Source: Robiginitomaculum sp. (GTDB lineage Bacteria; Pseudomonadota; Alphaproteobacteria; Caulobacterales; Maricaulaceae). From it: DNA of 6,558 nucleotides. Positions 1 through 5,689 of the stretch are shown here, piece after piece (positions within the stretch are counted from its first letter, which is position 1; each line of letters opens with the position of its first letter). Position numbers and translations under genes: made by a program. The DNA lies in NCBI GenBank assembly GCA_026993275.1, contig JALWUB010000197.1, positions 1-6,558 on the forward strand, written 5' to 3'. Under the pieces are notes generated by a model that was given only the letters and a program-made list of their open reading frames with translations, had not been told where the DNA came from and searched no databases.

Positions 1-1028
1 GCCAAGGCGCGGCGTTTGGGATCGCGCGGATCATGGCGCACCGCGCGCACGGCCCATTCATAGGCGGCGGAACGGTCCATCTGCACGCCCTCGCCCTTGG
101 CCAGCACGACGGCATAGAGATACTGGCCCTCGCCATCATCGGCCTGCGCCGCCTTGCGCAGCCAGCGCGCCACCAGCGCCGGGCGCGGCGGCTTCTGATG
201 CGCCAGCATGATGGCCCAGGCGGTCATGGCTTCGGCATCGCCGTCCTGGGCCGCCTGGTGCAAAAGCGGGCGTGCCGCGGCCTCGTCATAAAACGGGCTT
301 TGCGGATCGGCCAGGATGATGCCGGCGCGATAGGCCGAGCGGGCATCGCCCTCGCGCGCCGCCTCGCGATACCAGTGCAGTGCCTCCCTGTCCCTGTGCG
401 CGGCAAACAGCAGATCGCCCAGCCATTGCTTGGCGCGCACGCTGCCGTCGGCAATGGCGTCACGGAGCCAGCGTTCGGCGGCGCCGGTGTCCAGCGGCCC
501 GCCAAGGCCCGAGGCAAAGACCCGGCCCAGCACCTCCTTTGCCTCGGTCGAGCCCGCCCTGGCCGCCTTTTGCAAAAATTCGCGGCCATCGCCAATACTC
601 AGGCCGCCCTGGCGCGCAAATGCCATTTGCGCCAGCGCCAGCCAGGCATAGGTCTGGCCGCCCGCGGCAGCCTGGCGCAGCCAGTGCACCGCCTGCACGG
701 CGTCCTTCGGCCCGCCCAAGCCATCGCGCAATATGATGGCATAGAGCAATTGCGCCTGGGCGCTGCCCTGGGTGCTGGCCTTTGCGGCCAGGGTGCGGGC
801 CCTGGCATAGTCGCCCGCGCCATAGGCGCGTGCGGCGGCGGAACTGTCCATGCTGAAATCGGCGGCGGAAATATCCGGCGCCGGTTGCGGCGGCTGGCTG
901 CCGCCATCGAGAACAATACCATTGGCAGGACCCTGGCCATCGGCAAGTCCGGGCGCAGGCGCGGCGGACTCCGGCGGCACAACCTGCGCCAGCACCGGCG
1001 CCGCCAGCAGCCACAGCAGCGCCGTCAG
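1..1028 (-). CDS. Secreted Sel1-like repeat protein (C-terminus beyond left edge)
   Basis: The reading frame is open from the end of thiE to the left edge, with about 342 codons visible and no stop. Counted from a CTG at 1028, residues 1-14 are a hydrophobic stretch ([14 protein letters not shown]) ending in a V-L-A signal-peptidase site. Residues 15-57 are a Pro/Ala/Gly-rich linker. About seven Sel1-type repeats of 34-36 residues follow from residue 90 (for example [19 protein letters not shown], then WLRQAAAGG), with the usual A..WLR.AA..G helix pattern. Sel1 repeats are TPR-like protein-interaction solenoids, so a periplasmic or envelope scaffold role is inferred and the partner is unknown. 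The start is uncertain: no ATG exists near the signal sequence. Candidates are CTG 1028 (overlapping the thiE TGA), TTG 1106 (adds an Arg-rich 26-residue n-region), GTG 995, or ATG 851, which would lose the signal peptide. It is probably cotranscribed with thiE. Confidence 0.8.
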   Translation of the reverse strand, partial: MTALLWLLAAPVLAQVVPPESAAPAPGLADGQGPANGIVLDGGSQPPQPAPDISAADFSMDSSAAARAYGAGDYARARTLAAKASTQGSAQAQLLYAIILRDGLGGPKDAVQAVHWLRQAAAGGQTYAWLALAQMAFARQGGLSIGDGREFLQKAARAGSTEAKEVLGRVFASGLGGPLDTGAAERWLRDAIADGSVRAKQWLGDLLFAAHRDREALHWYREAAREGDARSAYRAGIILADPQSPFYDEAAARPLLHQAAQDGDAEAMTAWAIMLAHQKPPRPALVARWLRKAAQADDGEGQYLYAVVLAKGEGVQMDRSAAYEWAVRAVRHDPRDPKRRAL

Positions 1029-1663
1029 CGCGCCGCGGCAATGGCCGCATTGAAGGCGCGCACCGCCTTGGCCGGGCCGCCGGGCGCGTTCCAGACGCCG
1101 CCGCAAACGGCCAGAAAGTCCGCTCCGGCGCGCACCAGGGGTGCGCAATTGTCTGCCGTAATGCCGCCGATTGCCACGCATGGAAGTACAAAAAGCTCCG
1201 ACCACCAGGAAAGAATGTCTGTTGTCGCCATAGTTTTGGGCGTTTTCGTGGCGCTTTGAAAAAAACTGCCAAAGGCGACATAGTCCGCCCCGTCCTCGCC
1301 CGCAAGCATGGCCAGATGACGCGAATTGTGGGCGGTGGCGCCAATGCTGGCATCGGGCCCCAGCAGCGCCCGCGCCTCGCGCACCGGCATGTCGTCCTGG
1401 CCCAGATGCACGCCATCGGCGCCCAGCGCCTTTGCCAGATCCGCCCGGTCATTGATCAGCACCGCCACCCCGGCGGCCTGGGCCATGGGCGCCAGTGCCT
1501 CATAGGCTGCGCGCACGGCATCATCGCTGGCGCCCTTGAGGCGGATTTGCAGCGCCGCCACATTGCCCGCCTCCAGCGCCGCCTCAAGGCTGCGGGAAAA
1601 CCCGGCGAGGTCATCAAGACGCGGCGGGGTGATGAGATAGAGGCTGCACGGCAAGGTGTTCAT
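1025..1663 (-). CDS. thiE: Thiamine phosphate synthase
   Basis: This 212-residue TIM-barrel protein has the usual ThiE length. The enzyme joins HMP-pyrophosphate to thiazole phosphate (THZ-P) to give thiamine phosphate in the cytoplasm. Visible motifs are QIRLKG at 39-44 (the Arg and Lys of the pyrophosphate site), LINDRADLA at 69-77 (Asn71, Asp72), [11 protein letters not shown] at 81-91 (Mg-binding Asp region), [11 protein letters not shown] at 108-118, [10 protein letters not shown] then SATK at 126-140, and the phosphate-binding CVAIGGI at 162-168. The divergent [10 protein letters not shown] loop and WW-S-L segment match what I recall of the alphaproteobacterial ThiE subgroup, so I do not regard them as decay. 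The ATG at 1663 has only a weak AGAGG 13 bases upstream, and no better start is in frame. The stop codon overlaps the likely start of the Sel1-repeat gene. No other thiamine genes or THI-box are visible. Confidence 0.93.
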   Translation of the reverse strand: MNTLPCSLYLITPPRLDDLAGFSRSLEAALEAGNVAALQIRLKGASDDAVRAAYEALAPMAQAAGVAVLINDRADLAKALGADGVHLGQDDMPVREARALLGPDASIGATAHNSRHLAMLAGEDGADYVAFGSFFQSATKTPKTMATTDILSWWSELFVLPCVAIGGITADNCAPLVRAGADFLAVCGGVWNAPGGPAKAVRAFNAAIAAAR

Positions 1664-1755
1664 GGCGGCGTCATAGCCTCTGCCGCTGGCCAGGGAAAGA
1701 GCGGCAGCGGCAATCGCCCTTGACCGGCCCGGCTGTGCGGGCTAGGCGCGGCCCT

Positions 1756-2616
1756 GTGGCGGACTTACCTCATATTCCCGAAGGCCTGGGCGAAATCGCC
1801 CCCCTCTATGACGCGCTGTTGTGCGATGTCTGGGGCGTGGTGCACAATGGCCGCCAGGCCTTTGACGCCGCCACCCAGGCGCTGGCCCGCTTCCGCCAGC
1901 GCGGCGGCATTGTGCTGTTGCTGACCAATGCGCCGCGCCCGGGCAGCGAAATCCCGGCCCAGCTTGAGTCTCTGGGCGTGCGCCGCGATTGCTGGGACGC
2001 CATCGTCACCTCTGGCGATGCCACAAGGGCGCTCTTGCGCGCCAGCGCTCCGGGGCCAGCCTTCAAGCTCGGCCCGCCAAAGGATGACCGGCTGTACGAA
2101 GGCACCGGCATGGCATTCGCGCCGCTTGAAGAAGCCAGGCTGATCAGCTGCACCGGCCTGTTTGACGACCGGCACGAAACCCCGGACGATTACCGGGACA
2201 TGCTGCAAGGCGCGGCGCGGCGGGGCTTGCCCATGATCAGCGCCAATCCCGACCTTGTGGTGCGCTATGGCGACCGGCTGATCTATTGCGGCGGCGCCCT
2301 GGCCGATCTCTATCAACAGCTTGGCGGCACCGTGATCAGCGGCGGCAAGCCGCATGCGCCGATTTATGCCCTCAGCCTGCAAACTCTGGAAAACCTGCAC
2401 GGCGCGCCCGTGCCGCGGCAGCGCATTCTGGCGATTGGCGATGGCCTGAACACCGATATTGCCGGTGCCGCGGCGCAAGGCCTGGACAGTCTCTTCATCA
2501 GCGGCGGCATTCATGGCGCACGCCAGGACGGCGCAGATGATGCGCAGCATGTGCACCGGCTGCTCAGTGAACACAACACCCGGGCACGCTATGCGCTGCC
2601 CGTCTTGCGCTGGTAA
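1756..2616 (+). CDS. HAD-superfamily class IIA hydrolase-like protein (TIGR01459-type)
   Basis: The protein has 286 residues from GTG 1756. HAD motifs in order are: motif I CDVWGVVHNG (residues 23-32, nucleophile Asp24), motif II LLLTNAPRPG (54-63, Thr57), a class II cap domain between, motif III GGKPHAPIY (196-204, Lys198), and motif IV AIGDGLNTDIAGA (226-238, Asp229 and Asp234). The fold and order resemble NagD-type phosphatases, and the DVWGV signature points to the alphaproteobacterial family modelled as TIGR01459, whose substrate I do not know. Position +2 after the nucleophile is Trp26, where catalytic HAD phosphatases have the general acid/base Asp. Start choice: TTG 1720, GTG 1735 and GTG 1756 are all in frame. 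GTG 1756 is preferred because it has AGG nine bases upstream and leaves a short leader before YDALLCDVWG. It is divergent from thiE and convergent with the next gene. Confidence 0.88.
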   Translation: MADLPHIPEGLGEIAPLYDALLCDVWGVVHNGRQAFDAATQALARFRQRGGIVLLLTNAPRPGSEIPAQLESLGVRRDCWDAIVTSGDATRALLRASAPGPAFKLGPPKDDRLYEGTGMAFAPLEEARLISCTGLFDDRHETPDDYRDMLQGAARRGLPMISANPDLVVRYGDRLIYCGGALADLYQQLGGTVISGGKPHAPIYALSLQTLENLHGAPVPRQRILAIGDGLNTDIAGAAAQGLDSLFISGGIHGARQDGADDAQHVHRLLSEHNTRARYALPVLRW

Positions 2617-2620
2617 AGCC

Positions 2621-2636
2621 CGGCCCGTGCGGGCCG
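2621..2636. terminator. Hairpin between convergent genes, possible bidirectional terminator
   Basis: CGGCCC-GTGC-GGGCCG forms a perfect 6-bp stem with a 4-base loop. It fills the 21-base gap between the HAD gene stop and the stop of the opposing sensor-kinase-like gene. It has no T-tract on either side, so intrinsic termination would be weak. The call rests on its position and symmetry. Confidence 0.4.
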
Positions 2637-2637
2637 A

Positions 2638-3771
2638 TCAGGCGCTTTTGGCCAGCCTGCCCTGGCGGATGCGCGAGCGGGCCAGATTGTTCTGGATCGT
2701 TTCGGCCAGCTTGGGCACATCCAGCGGCTTGCTCAGATAGCCGTCCATGCCCGCTTCCAGCACCTTGGTGCGCACTTGCGGGCGCACATCGGCAGAGAGC
2801 GCCACCACTGGCACCATGGCGGCGGTTTCATTCTTCAGGGCGCGAATTTTCCGGCATGCCTCCATGCCATCCATTTGCGGCATGTGCAGATCCATCAGCA
2901 CCATGTCGAAATGGCGTGTGCGGACGGCCTCATAGGCTTCCAGGCCATTGACCACCACTTCATAGTCATAGCCGAGCTTTTGCAGGATCAGGCCAATCAT
3001 GCGCTGGTTGGCGCGGCTGTCCTCGGCAACCAGAATACGCGCCGTCTGAACGCTCTCCTCTTCGGCGCCGGTGTCTTCGGCCTCGCCGTCCTCCTGGCCA
3101 ACGCGTATGGTCAGCCGGGCGCAACGGGCCTGGCCTTCTTCATTGGTAAAGCTGACCTCGCCGCCCATCAGGCGTGCCAGGCGCCGGGTCACATCAAGCG
3201 CCGCGCTGGTCTCTGCGCACTCGGGCGCGTCATCAGCAGTGGCGGCGCTGGTGGTCAGCAGAACCGACAGGGATTCGCCCCACTGGTCGGATTCGATGCT
3301 GGCGGCAAAACGCAAGGACCCGTCGCTATGGCTGGCGATCAGGCTGGCGGCGAGATTGTAAATCGCCTGCGACAGCCGCGCCTTGTCGCAATAAATCTTG
3401 GTGTCCATTTCGGGCGCGAATTCCAGGCTGACACCCAGGTTTCTCGCCGCCGCCGAAGGCCGCAGCCGCTCAACCATGGCCAGCAAGGCTTCGGTAATGC
3501 TGAAGCTTTCCTCCTGCACCCCCAGGGTTTCATCACTGAGGCTGGCCATGTCCAGGGTATTGTCTATCCGGACCAGCAATTCGTGGCTGGCCCGCATGAT
3601 CGCCTGAACATATTCCTGCTGGTCCTTTTCCAGCACGGTGTCATTGAGCAGGTGTGACATGCCGAGAATATCCGCCAGGGGCGAACGCAGCTGGCGGCCG
3701 ATATATTCAAGCCGCTCGGCCAGGGCATCGCTCTGCGGCGGTGGCGTATCGGGCTCCGTCTTGATAGTCAT
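2638..3771 (-). CDS. Degenerate hybrid histidine kinase with intact receiver domain
   Basis: The protein has 377 residues, is cytoplasmic, and has no membrane segment or sensor domain. Residues 20-80 match a DHp dimerisation helix pair, but the H-box reads GRQLRSPL, so Arg26 sits where SHELRTPL has the phospho-acceptor His. Residues 112-224 match a HATPase domain in outline (DKARLSQAIYNL, VTRRLARLMGGEV). The N-box lacks its second Asn and Lys (NLAASLIASH), and no G1 DxGxG or G2 GLGL box is present. Residues 225-243 are an acidic linker. Residues 245-365 are a complete receiver: Glu250/Asp251, phospho-acceptor Asp294 in VLMDLHMPQMDG, Ser326 and Lys348 in SKPL. It probably cannot autophosphorylate, and may take phosphate from another kinase or phosphotransferase and act as a scaffold or relay. 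ATG 3771 is chosen because GGAGAG lies five bases upstream; an in-frame ATG at 3807 lacks this support. Confidence 0.9.
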   Translation of the reverse strand: MTIKTEPDTPPPQSDALAERLEYIGRQLRSPLADILGMSHLLNDTVLEKDQQEYVQAIMRASHELLVRIDNTLDMASLSDETLGVQEESFSITEALLAMVERLRPSAAARNLGVSLEFAPEMDTKIYCDKARLSQAIYNLAASLIASHSDGSLRFAASIESDQWGESLSVLLTTSAATADDAPECAETSAALDVTRRLARLMGGEVSFTNEEGQARCARLTIRVGQEDGEAEDTGAEEESVQTARILVAEDSRANQRMIGLILQKLGYDYEVVVNGLEAYEAVRTRHFDMVLMDLHMPQMDGMEACRKIRALKNETAAMVPVVALSADVRPQVRTKVLEAGMDGYLSKPLDVPKLAETIQNNLARSRIRQGRLAKSA

Positions 3772-3776
3772 GGCGT

Positions 3777-3782
3777 CTCTCC
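3777..3782 (-). promoter_or_regulatory. Shine-Dalgarno that fixes the start of the degenerate hybrid kinase
   Basis: On the minus strand GGAGAG is followed by ACGCC and then ATG at 3771. This is the best ribosome binding site near that gene and argues against the 12-residue longer start at 3807. Confidence 0.7.
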
Positions 3783-3787
3783 AGCGC

Positions 3788-3801
3788 TGCATGGGCATGC
3801 A
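3788..3801. repeat. Perfect palindrome TGCATG-GG-CATGCA upstream of the hybrid kinase
   Basis: Two 6-base arms are separated by GG, giving a 14-base perfect inverted repeat. It lies six bases beyond the Shine-Dalgarno of the hybrid kinase gene. In DNA it could be an operator; in RNA it could form a short hairpin just before the ribosome binding site. Chance occurrence cannot be excluded. The regulator, if any, is unknown. Confidence 0.35.
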
Positions 3802-3804
3802 AGG

Positions 3805-3845
3805 CATAACGCAATAAGGGTAAATAATTTCATAATCGCGTTATG
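3805..3845. promoter_or_regulatory. AT-rich dyad element in the divergent intergenic region
   Basis: CATAACGC (3805-3812) is the exact reverse complement of GCGTTATG (3838-3845), with a 25-base AT-rich spacer. The right arm also belongs to a tighter near-palindrome, CATAA-TCGCG-TTATG (3831-3845), so the CATAA half-site occurs three times. It sits between a minus-strand and a plus-strand gene and in the most AT-rich part of the window, which suits a promoter/operator. No regulator can be assigned. On the minus strand the arms would enclose the ATG of the possible leader ORF. Confidence 0.35.
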
Positions 3846-3877
3846 GTTGTCTTTTTTCGCCCATGTGAGCCCTGGCC

Positions 3878-3907
3878 TTTTCATTGGCGTCCCCTTGCGT
3901 CTATAGA
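3878..3907 (+). promoter_or_regulatory. Weak candidate promoter for the antiporter-SDR-folB operon
   Basis: TTTTCA (3878-3883) and TATAGA (3902-3907) each match four of six bases of the sigma-70 consensus, with an 18-base spacer. They lie about 50 bases before the antiporter start. A GAGTC sequence, the GANTC site of the alphaproteobacterial CcrM methylase, lies just downstream at 3916-3920. The assignment is by eye and weak. Confidence 0.25.
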
Positions 3908-3947
3908 GTAGCCTTGAGTCCGCCATCATTTGAGCGCTGCGCAAACC

Positions 3948-3951
3948 AGGA
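3948..3951 (+). promoter_or_regulatory. Shine-Dalgarno that decides the antiporter start
   Basis: AGGA followed by CAGTC and then ATG at 3957. The alternative in-frame TTG at 3930 has no comparable purine tract in front of it. Confidence 0.6.
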
Positions 3952-3956
3952 CAGTC

Positions 3957-4934
3957 ATGCCGATTTTTATTCACGTCTTGTGGCTGGCCGGCGGGGTTCT
4001 TGTCCTGCTCTTCTCTGGCGATGTTCTGGTGCGCGGCGCCGCCGCTATGGCCCGCCGCTGGGGCGTGCCGCCGCTGATCATCGGTCTGACCGTGGTGGCG
4101 CTGGGCACGTCGGCGCCGGAACTTGTGGTCAGCGTCAGTGCCGTGCTCAGGGGCGCGCCGGGCCTGGCCATTGGCAATATCGTCGGCTCCAACATTGCCA
4201 ACATGCTGCTGGTGCTGTCGATCCCGGCGCTGATCCATCCCATCTGCACCACCGAGCCGGGCACAAGGCGCAATGTCACCACCGCGCTCGCCGCCTCGAT
4301 CATCCTGACGCTGATGGCGATGCGCGGCGTCATCGTGTTCTGGCAGGGCGTGCTGCTGTTTGCCCTGATCATCGTCTATCTGGCCTATCTGTTTGCCGAG
4401 GCGCGCAAGGGCAGCAAGGCGGCGGCCGACATTCGCGAGCTGGCCGATGTCGATCACATGCGCGGCCTGCCGCAGCGCACGCTCACCATCGTGCTGTTCA
4501 TCCTTGCCGGCGTTGCCGGACTGCCGCTGGGCGGCCACCTCGTCGGCAGCCACGGGGTCGCCATTGCCGAGGCCCTGCATGTTGACCCGGCGCTCATCGG
4601 CCTGACCCTGGTGGCGGTTGGCACCTCCTTGCCGGAACTGGCCACGTCGGTCATTGCGGCGCTGCGCCGCCAGCCCGCGCTGGCGGTGGGCAATGCCTTT
4701 GGCTCCAATATCTTCAATGTCTTTGCTGTCGGCGGCGCCTCGGCCATGGCCGGCAAGCTGACCGTGCCTGCCGGGGTCATCCATTATGATGTCTGGGTGA
4801 TGATCGGCGCCACCATCCTGCTTGGCGCGTTTTCGTTTTTGCGCCTGAAGATCGGCCGCCTGGCGGGCCTGTTCTTGCTGCTGGCCTATGGCGCCTATGT
4901 CGCCGGCCTGCTGGCCCGGGAAGGCCTGTTGTGA
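3957..4934 (+). CDS. Calcium/sodium antiporter (CaCA family, YrbG-like)
   Basis: The 325-residue inner-membrane protein has about ten hydrophobic helices. It carries the two inverted alpha-repeats that define Ca2+:cation antiporters. Alpha-1 includes GLTVVALGTSAPELVVSV at 43-60 and GNIVGSNIANMLLV at 73-86. Alpha-2 includes LIGLTLVAVGTSLPELATS at 213-231 and GNAFGSNIFNVFAVGG at 245-260. Both ion-binding Glu residues (Glu55 and Glu227, in the GTSxPEL motifs) and both GSN motifs are present, so the protein looks functional. A polar cytoplasmic loop at about 148-175 separates the halves, as in the family. It likely exports Ca2+ in exchange for Na+ or H+. ATG 3957 is chosen because AGGA lies five bases upstream; TTG 3930 would add nine residues. 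The gene ends in a GTGA overlap with the SDR gene. Confidence 0.94.
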   Translation: MPIFIHVLWLAGGVLVLLFSGDVLVRGAAAMARRWGVPPLIIGLTVVALGTSAPELVVSVSAVLRGAPGLAIGNIVGSNIANMLLVLSIPALIHPICTTEPGTRRNVTTALAASIILTLMAMRGVIVFWQGVLLFALIIVYLAYLFAEARKGSKAAADIRELADVDHMRGLPQRTLTIVLFILAGVAGLPLGGHLVGSHGVAIAEALHVDPALIGLTLVAVGTSLPELATSVIAALRRQPALAVGNAFGSNIFNVFAVGGASAMAGKLTVPAGVIHYDVWVMIGATILLGAFSFLRLKIGRLAGLFLLLAYGAYVAGLLAREGLL

Positions 4935-5689
4935 CACCGGGCGCGATCCTGATTACCGGCGCAGCCCGGCGCATTGGCCGGGCGCTGGCGCTGGCGCTGG
5001 GCGAAGATGGCTGGCGCGTGGCCGTGCATTACCGCCATTCCGCGGACGCAGCGCAAGAGGTCTGCGAGGCCATCGCTGCCAAAGGCGGCACGGCCGTCTG
5101 CGTGCAGGCCGACCTGGCCGACCGCAGCGCCCTGGATAGCCTGATCGACGATGCCGTGCACAAGCTGGGTCCGCTGCAGGCGCTGATCAACAATGCCTCG
5201 CATTTCGAGGATGACCGCCTGCCCACGCTGGAGCCGCACTTGTGGGACCTGCATATGGACGCCAATCTGCGCGCGCCGGTGTTCCTGACCCGCGCCTTTG
5301 CGGCGCAAGTGCCAGAGGGGGGGCAAGGCGCGGTCATCAATATGGGCGACCAGCGCGTGCACCGCAGCAATCCGCGCTTTTTCAGCTACACCCTGACCAA
5401 GGCGGCGCTGAATGCGGCGACACGCACCATGGCACAGGCGCTGGCGCCGCGCGTGCGCGTCAACACGGTGGCGCCCGGGCCGACCTTGCGCAATGCCCGC
5501 CAGAGCCCGGAAGACTTCGAGGCCCAGGTGCGCGCCACCCTGCTGGGCACCGGCTCGCCGGTGGGAGAAATCGTCCGTGCCGTGCGCTACCTGCTGGCGG
5601 CCCGGGCCGTGACCGGCCAGACCCTGGTGGTCGATGGCGGCCAGCATCTGTTGTGGCGCACTGCGGATGTCGATGGAGTGAACGAATGA
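4931..5689 (+). CDS. Short-chain dehydrogenase of pteridine-reductase type (PTR1/FolM-like)
   Basis: This 252-residue Rossmann-fold SDR probably reduces dihydropterins (dihydromonapterin, dihydrobiopterin or dihydrofolate type) with NADPH in the cytoplasm. ITGAARRIGRALA (8-20) is the nucleotide-binding glycine motif in the form seen in PTR1. HYRHSADAA (33-41) matches the PTR1 NADPH-phosphate loop. NNAS is at 87-90, and the C-terminal VVDGGQHL is typical of SDRs. The usual catalytic Ser is replaced: INMGD at 136-140 ends in Asp140, followed by Tyr153 and Lys157 in YTLTK. The 13- and 4-residue spacing equals Asp181-Tyr194-Lys198 of Leishmania PTR1 as I recall it. GTG 4931 overlaps the antiporter stop (GTGA), with GGGAAGG six bases upstream. 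Its stop overlaps the folB ATG, which supports a pterin substrate. The exact substrate is not shown by sequence. Confidence 0.88.
   Translation: MTPGAILITGAARRIGRALALALGEDGWRVAVHYRHSADAAQEVCEAIAAKGGTAVCVQADLADRSALDSLIDDAVHKLGPLQALINNASHFEDDRLPTLEPHLWDLHMDANLRAPVFLTRAFAAQVPEGGQGAVINMGDQRVHRSNPRFFSYTLTKAALNAATRTMAQALAPRVRVNTVAPGPTLRNARQSPEDFEAQVRATLLGTGSPVGEIVRAVRYLLAARAVTGQTLVVDGGQHLLWRTADVDGVNE

Larger units (their letters stand above)
3768..3833 (-). other. Possible 21-codon leader ORF overlapping the hybrid kinase start
   Basis: An ATG at 3833 opens a 21-codon frame whose TGA overlaps the hybrid kinase ATG as ATGA. The peptide starts MKLFTLIALCLA, followed by CPCSAGETP. It therefore has a basic N-terminus, a hydrophobic core and a C-S-A end, like a minimal signal peptide. 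The overlap would permit translational coupling. Against it, no Shine-Dalgarno precedes the ATG, and the same frame stays open far upstream as the antisense of the antiporter gene. It could be a leader peptide, the remnant of an upstream secreted gene, or chance. Confidence 0.25.

Noticed and set aside
33..1259. Plus-strand open frame of 408 codons antisense to the Sel1-repeat gene and thiE
   Set aside because: It has no recognisable domain and low-complexity Arg/Ala/Gly-rich composition, and it lies opposite two genes with clear motifs. It is a GC-driven shadow frame.
1225..1290. Divergent [10 protein letters not shown] loop in ThiE as a sign of lost function
   Set aside because: The Lys of the loop and the flanking YVAFG and CVAIGGI motifs are kept. 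From memory, alphaproteobacterial ThiE proteins commonly vary here.
460..1452. Minus-strand open frame of 330 codons in another frame of thiE and the Sel1 gene
   Set aside because: The composition is Arg/Trp/Cys-rich and random-looking. The ThiE and Sel1 motifs are in different frames.
1664..1755. Possible thiamine (THI-box) riboswitch before thiE
   Set aside because: The divergent gap is under 100 bases, and I see no CUGAGA-type core or matching stem arms on the minus strand.
1765..2574. Minus-strand 269-codon frame opposite the HAD gene
   Set aside because: It has no domain or start signal, and the HAD motifs on the plus strand account for the region.
2776..3657. Plus-strand 293-codon frame opposite the hybrid kinase
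   Set aside because: It is a shadow of the DHp/receiver coding sequence with no motif of its own.
3838..3857. GCGTTATG arm followed by a six-T run as a rightward intrinsic terminator
   Set aside because: No plus-strand gene lies upstream to terminate, and the stem is short and AT-rich with a long loop. An operator or promoter role is simpler.
3768..4937. Minus-strand 389-codon frame opposite the antiporter
   Set aside because: It is a Gln/His/Arg/Asp-rich shadow of membrane-helix codons. Only its last 21 codons, in the intergenic region, were kept as a low-confidence leader ORF.
4981..4998. Three tandem copies of GGCGCT
   Set aside because: It encodes the Ala-Leu repeats of the first SDR helix. 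This is ordinary for GC-rich Ala/Leu codons.
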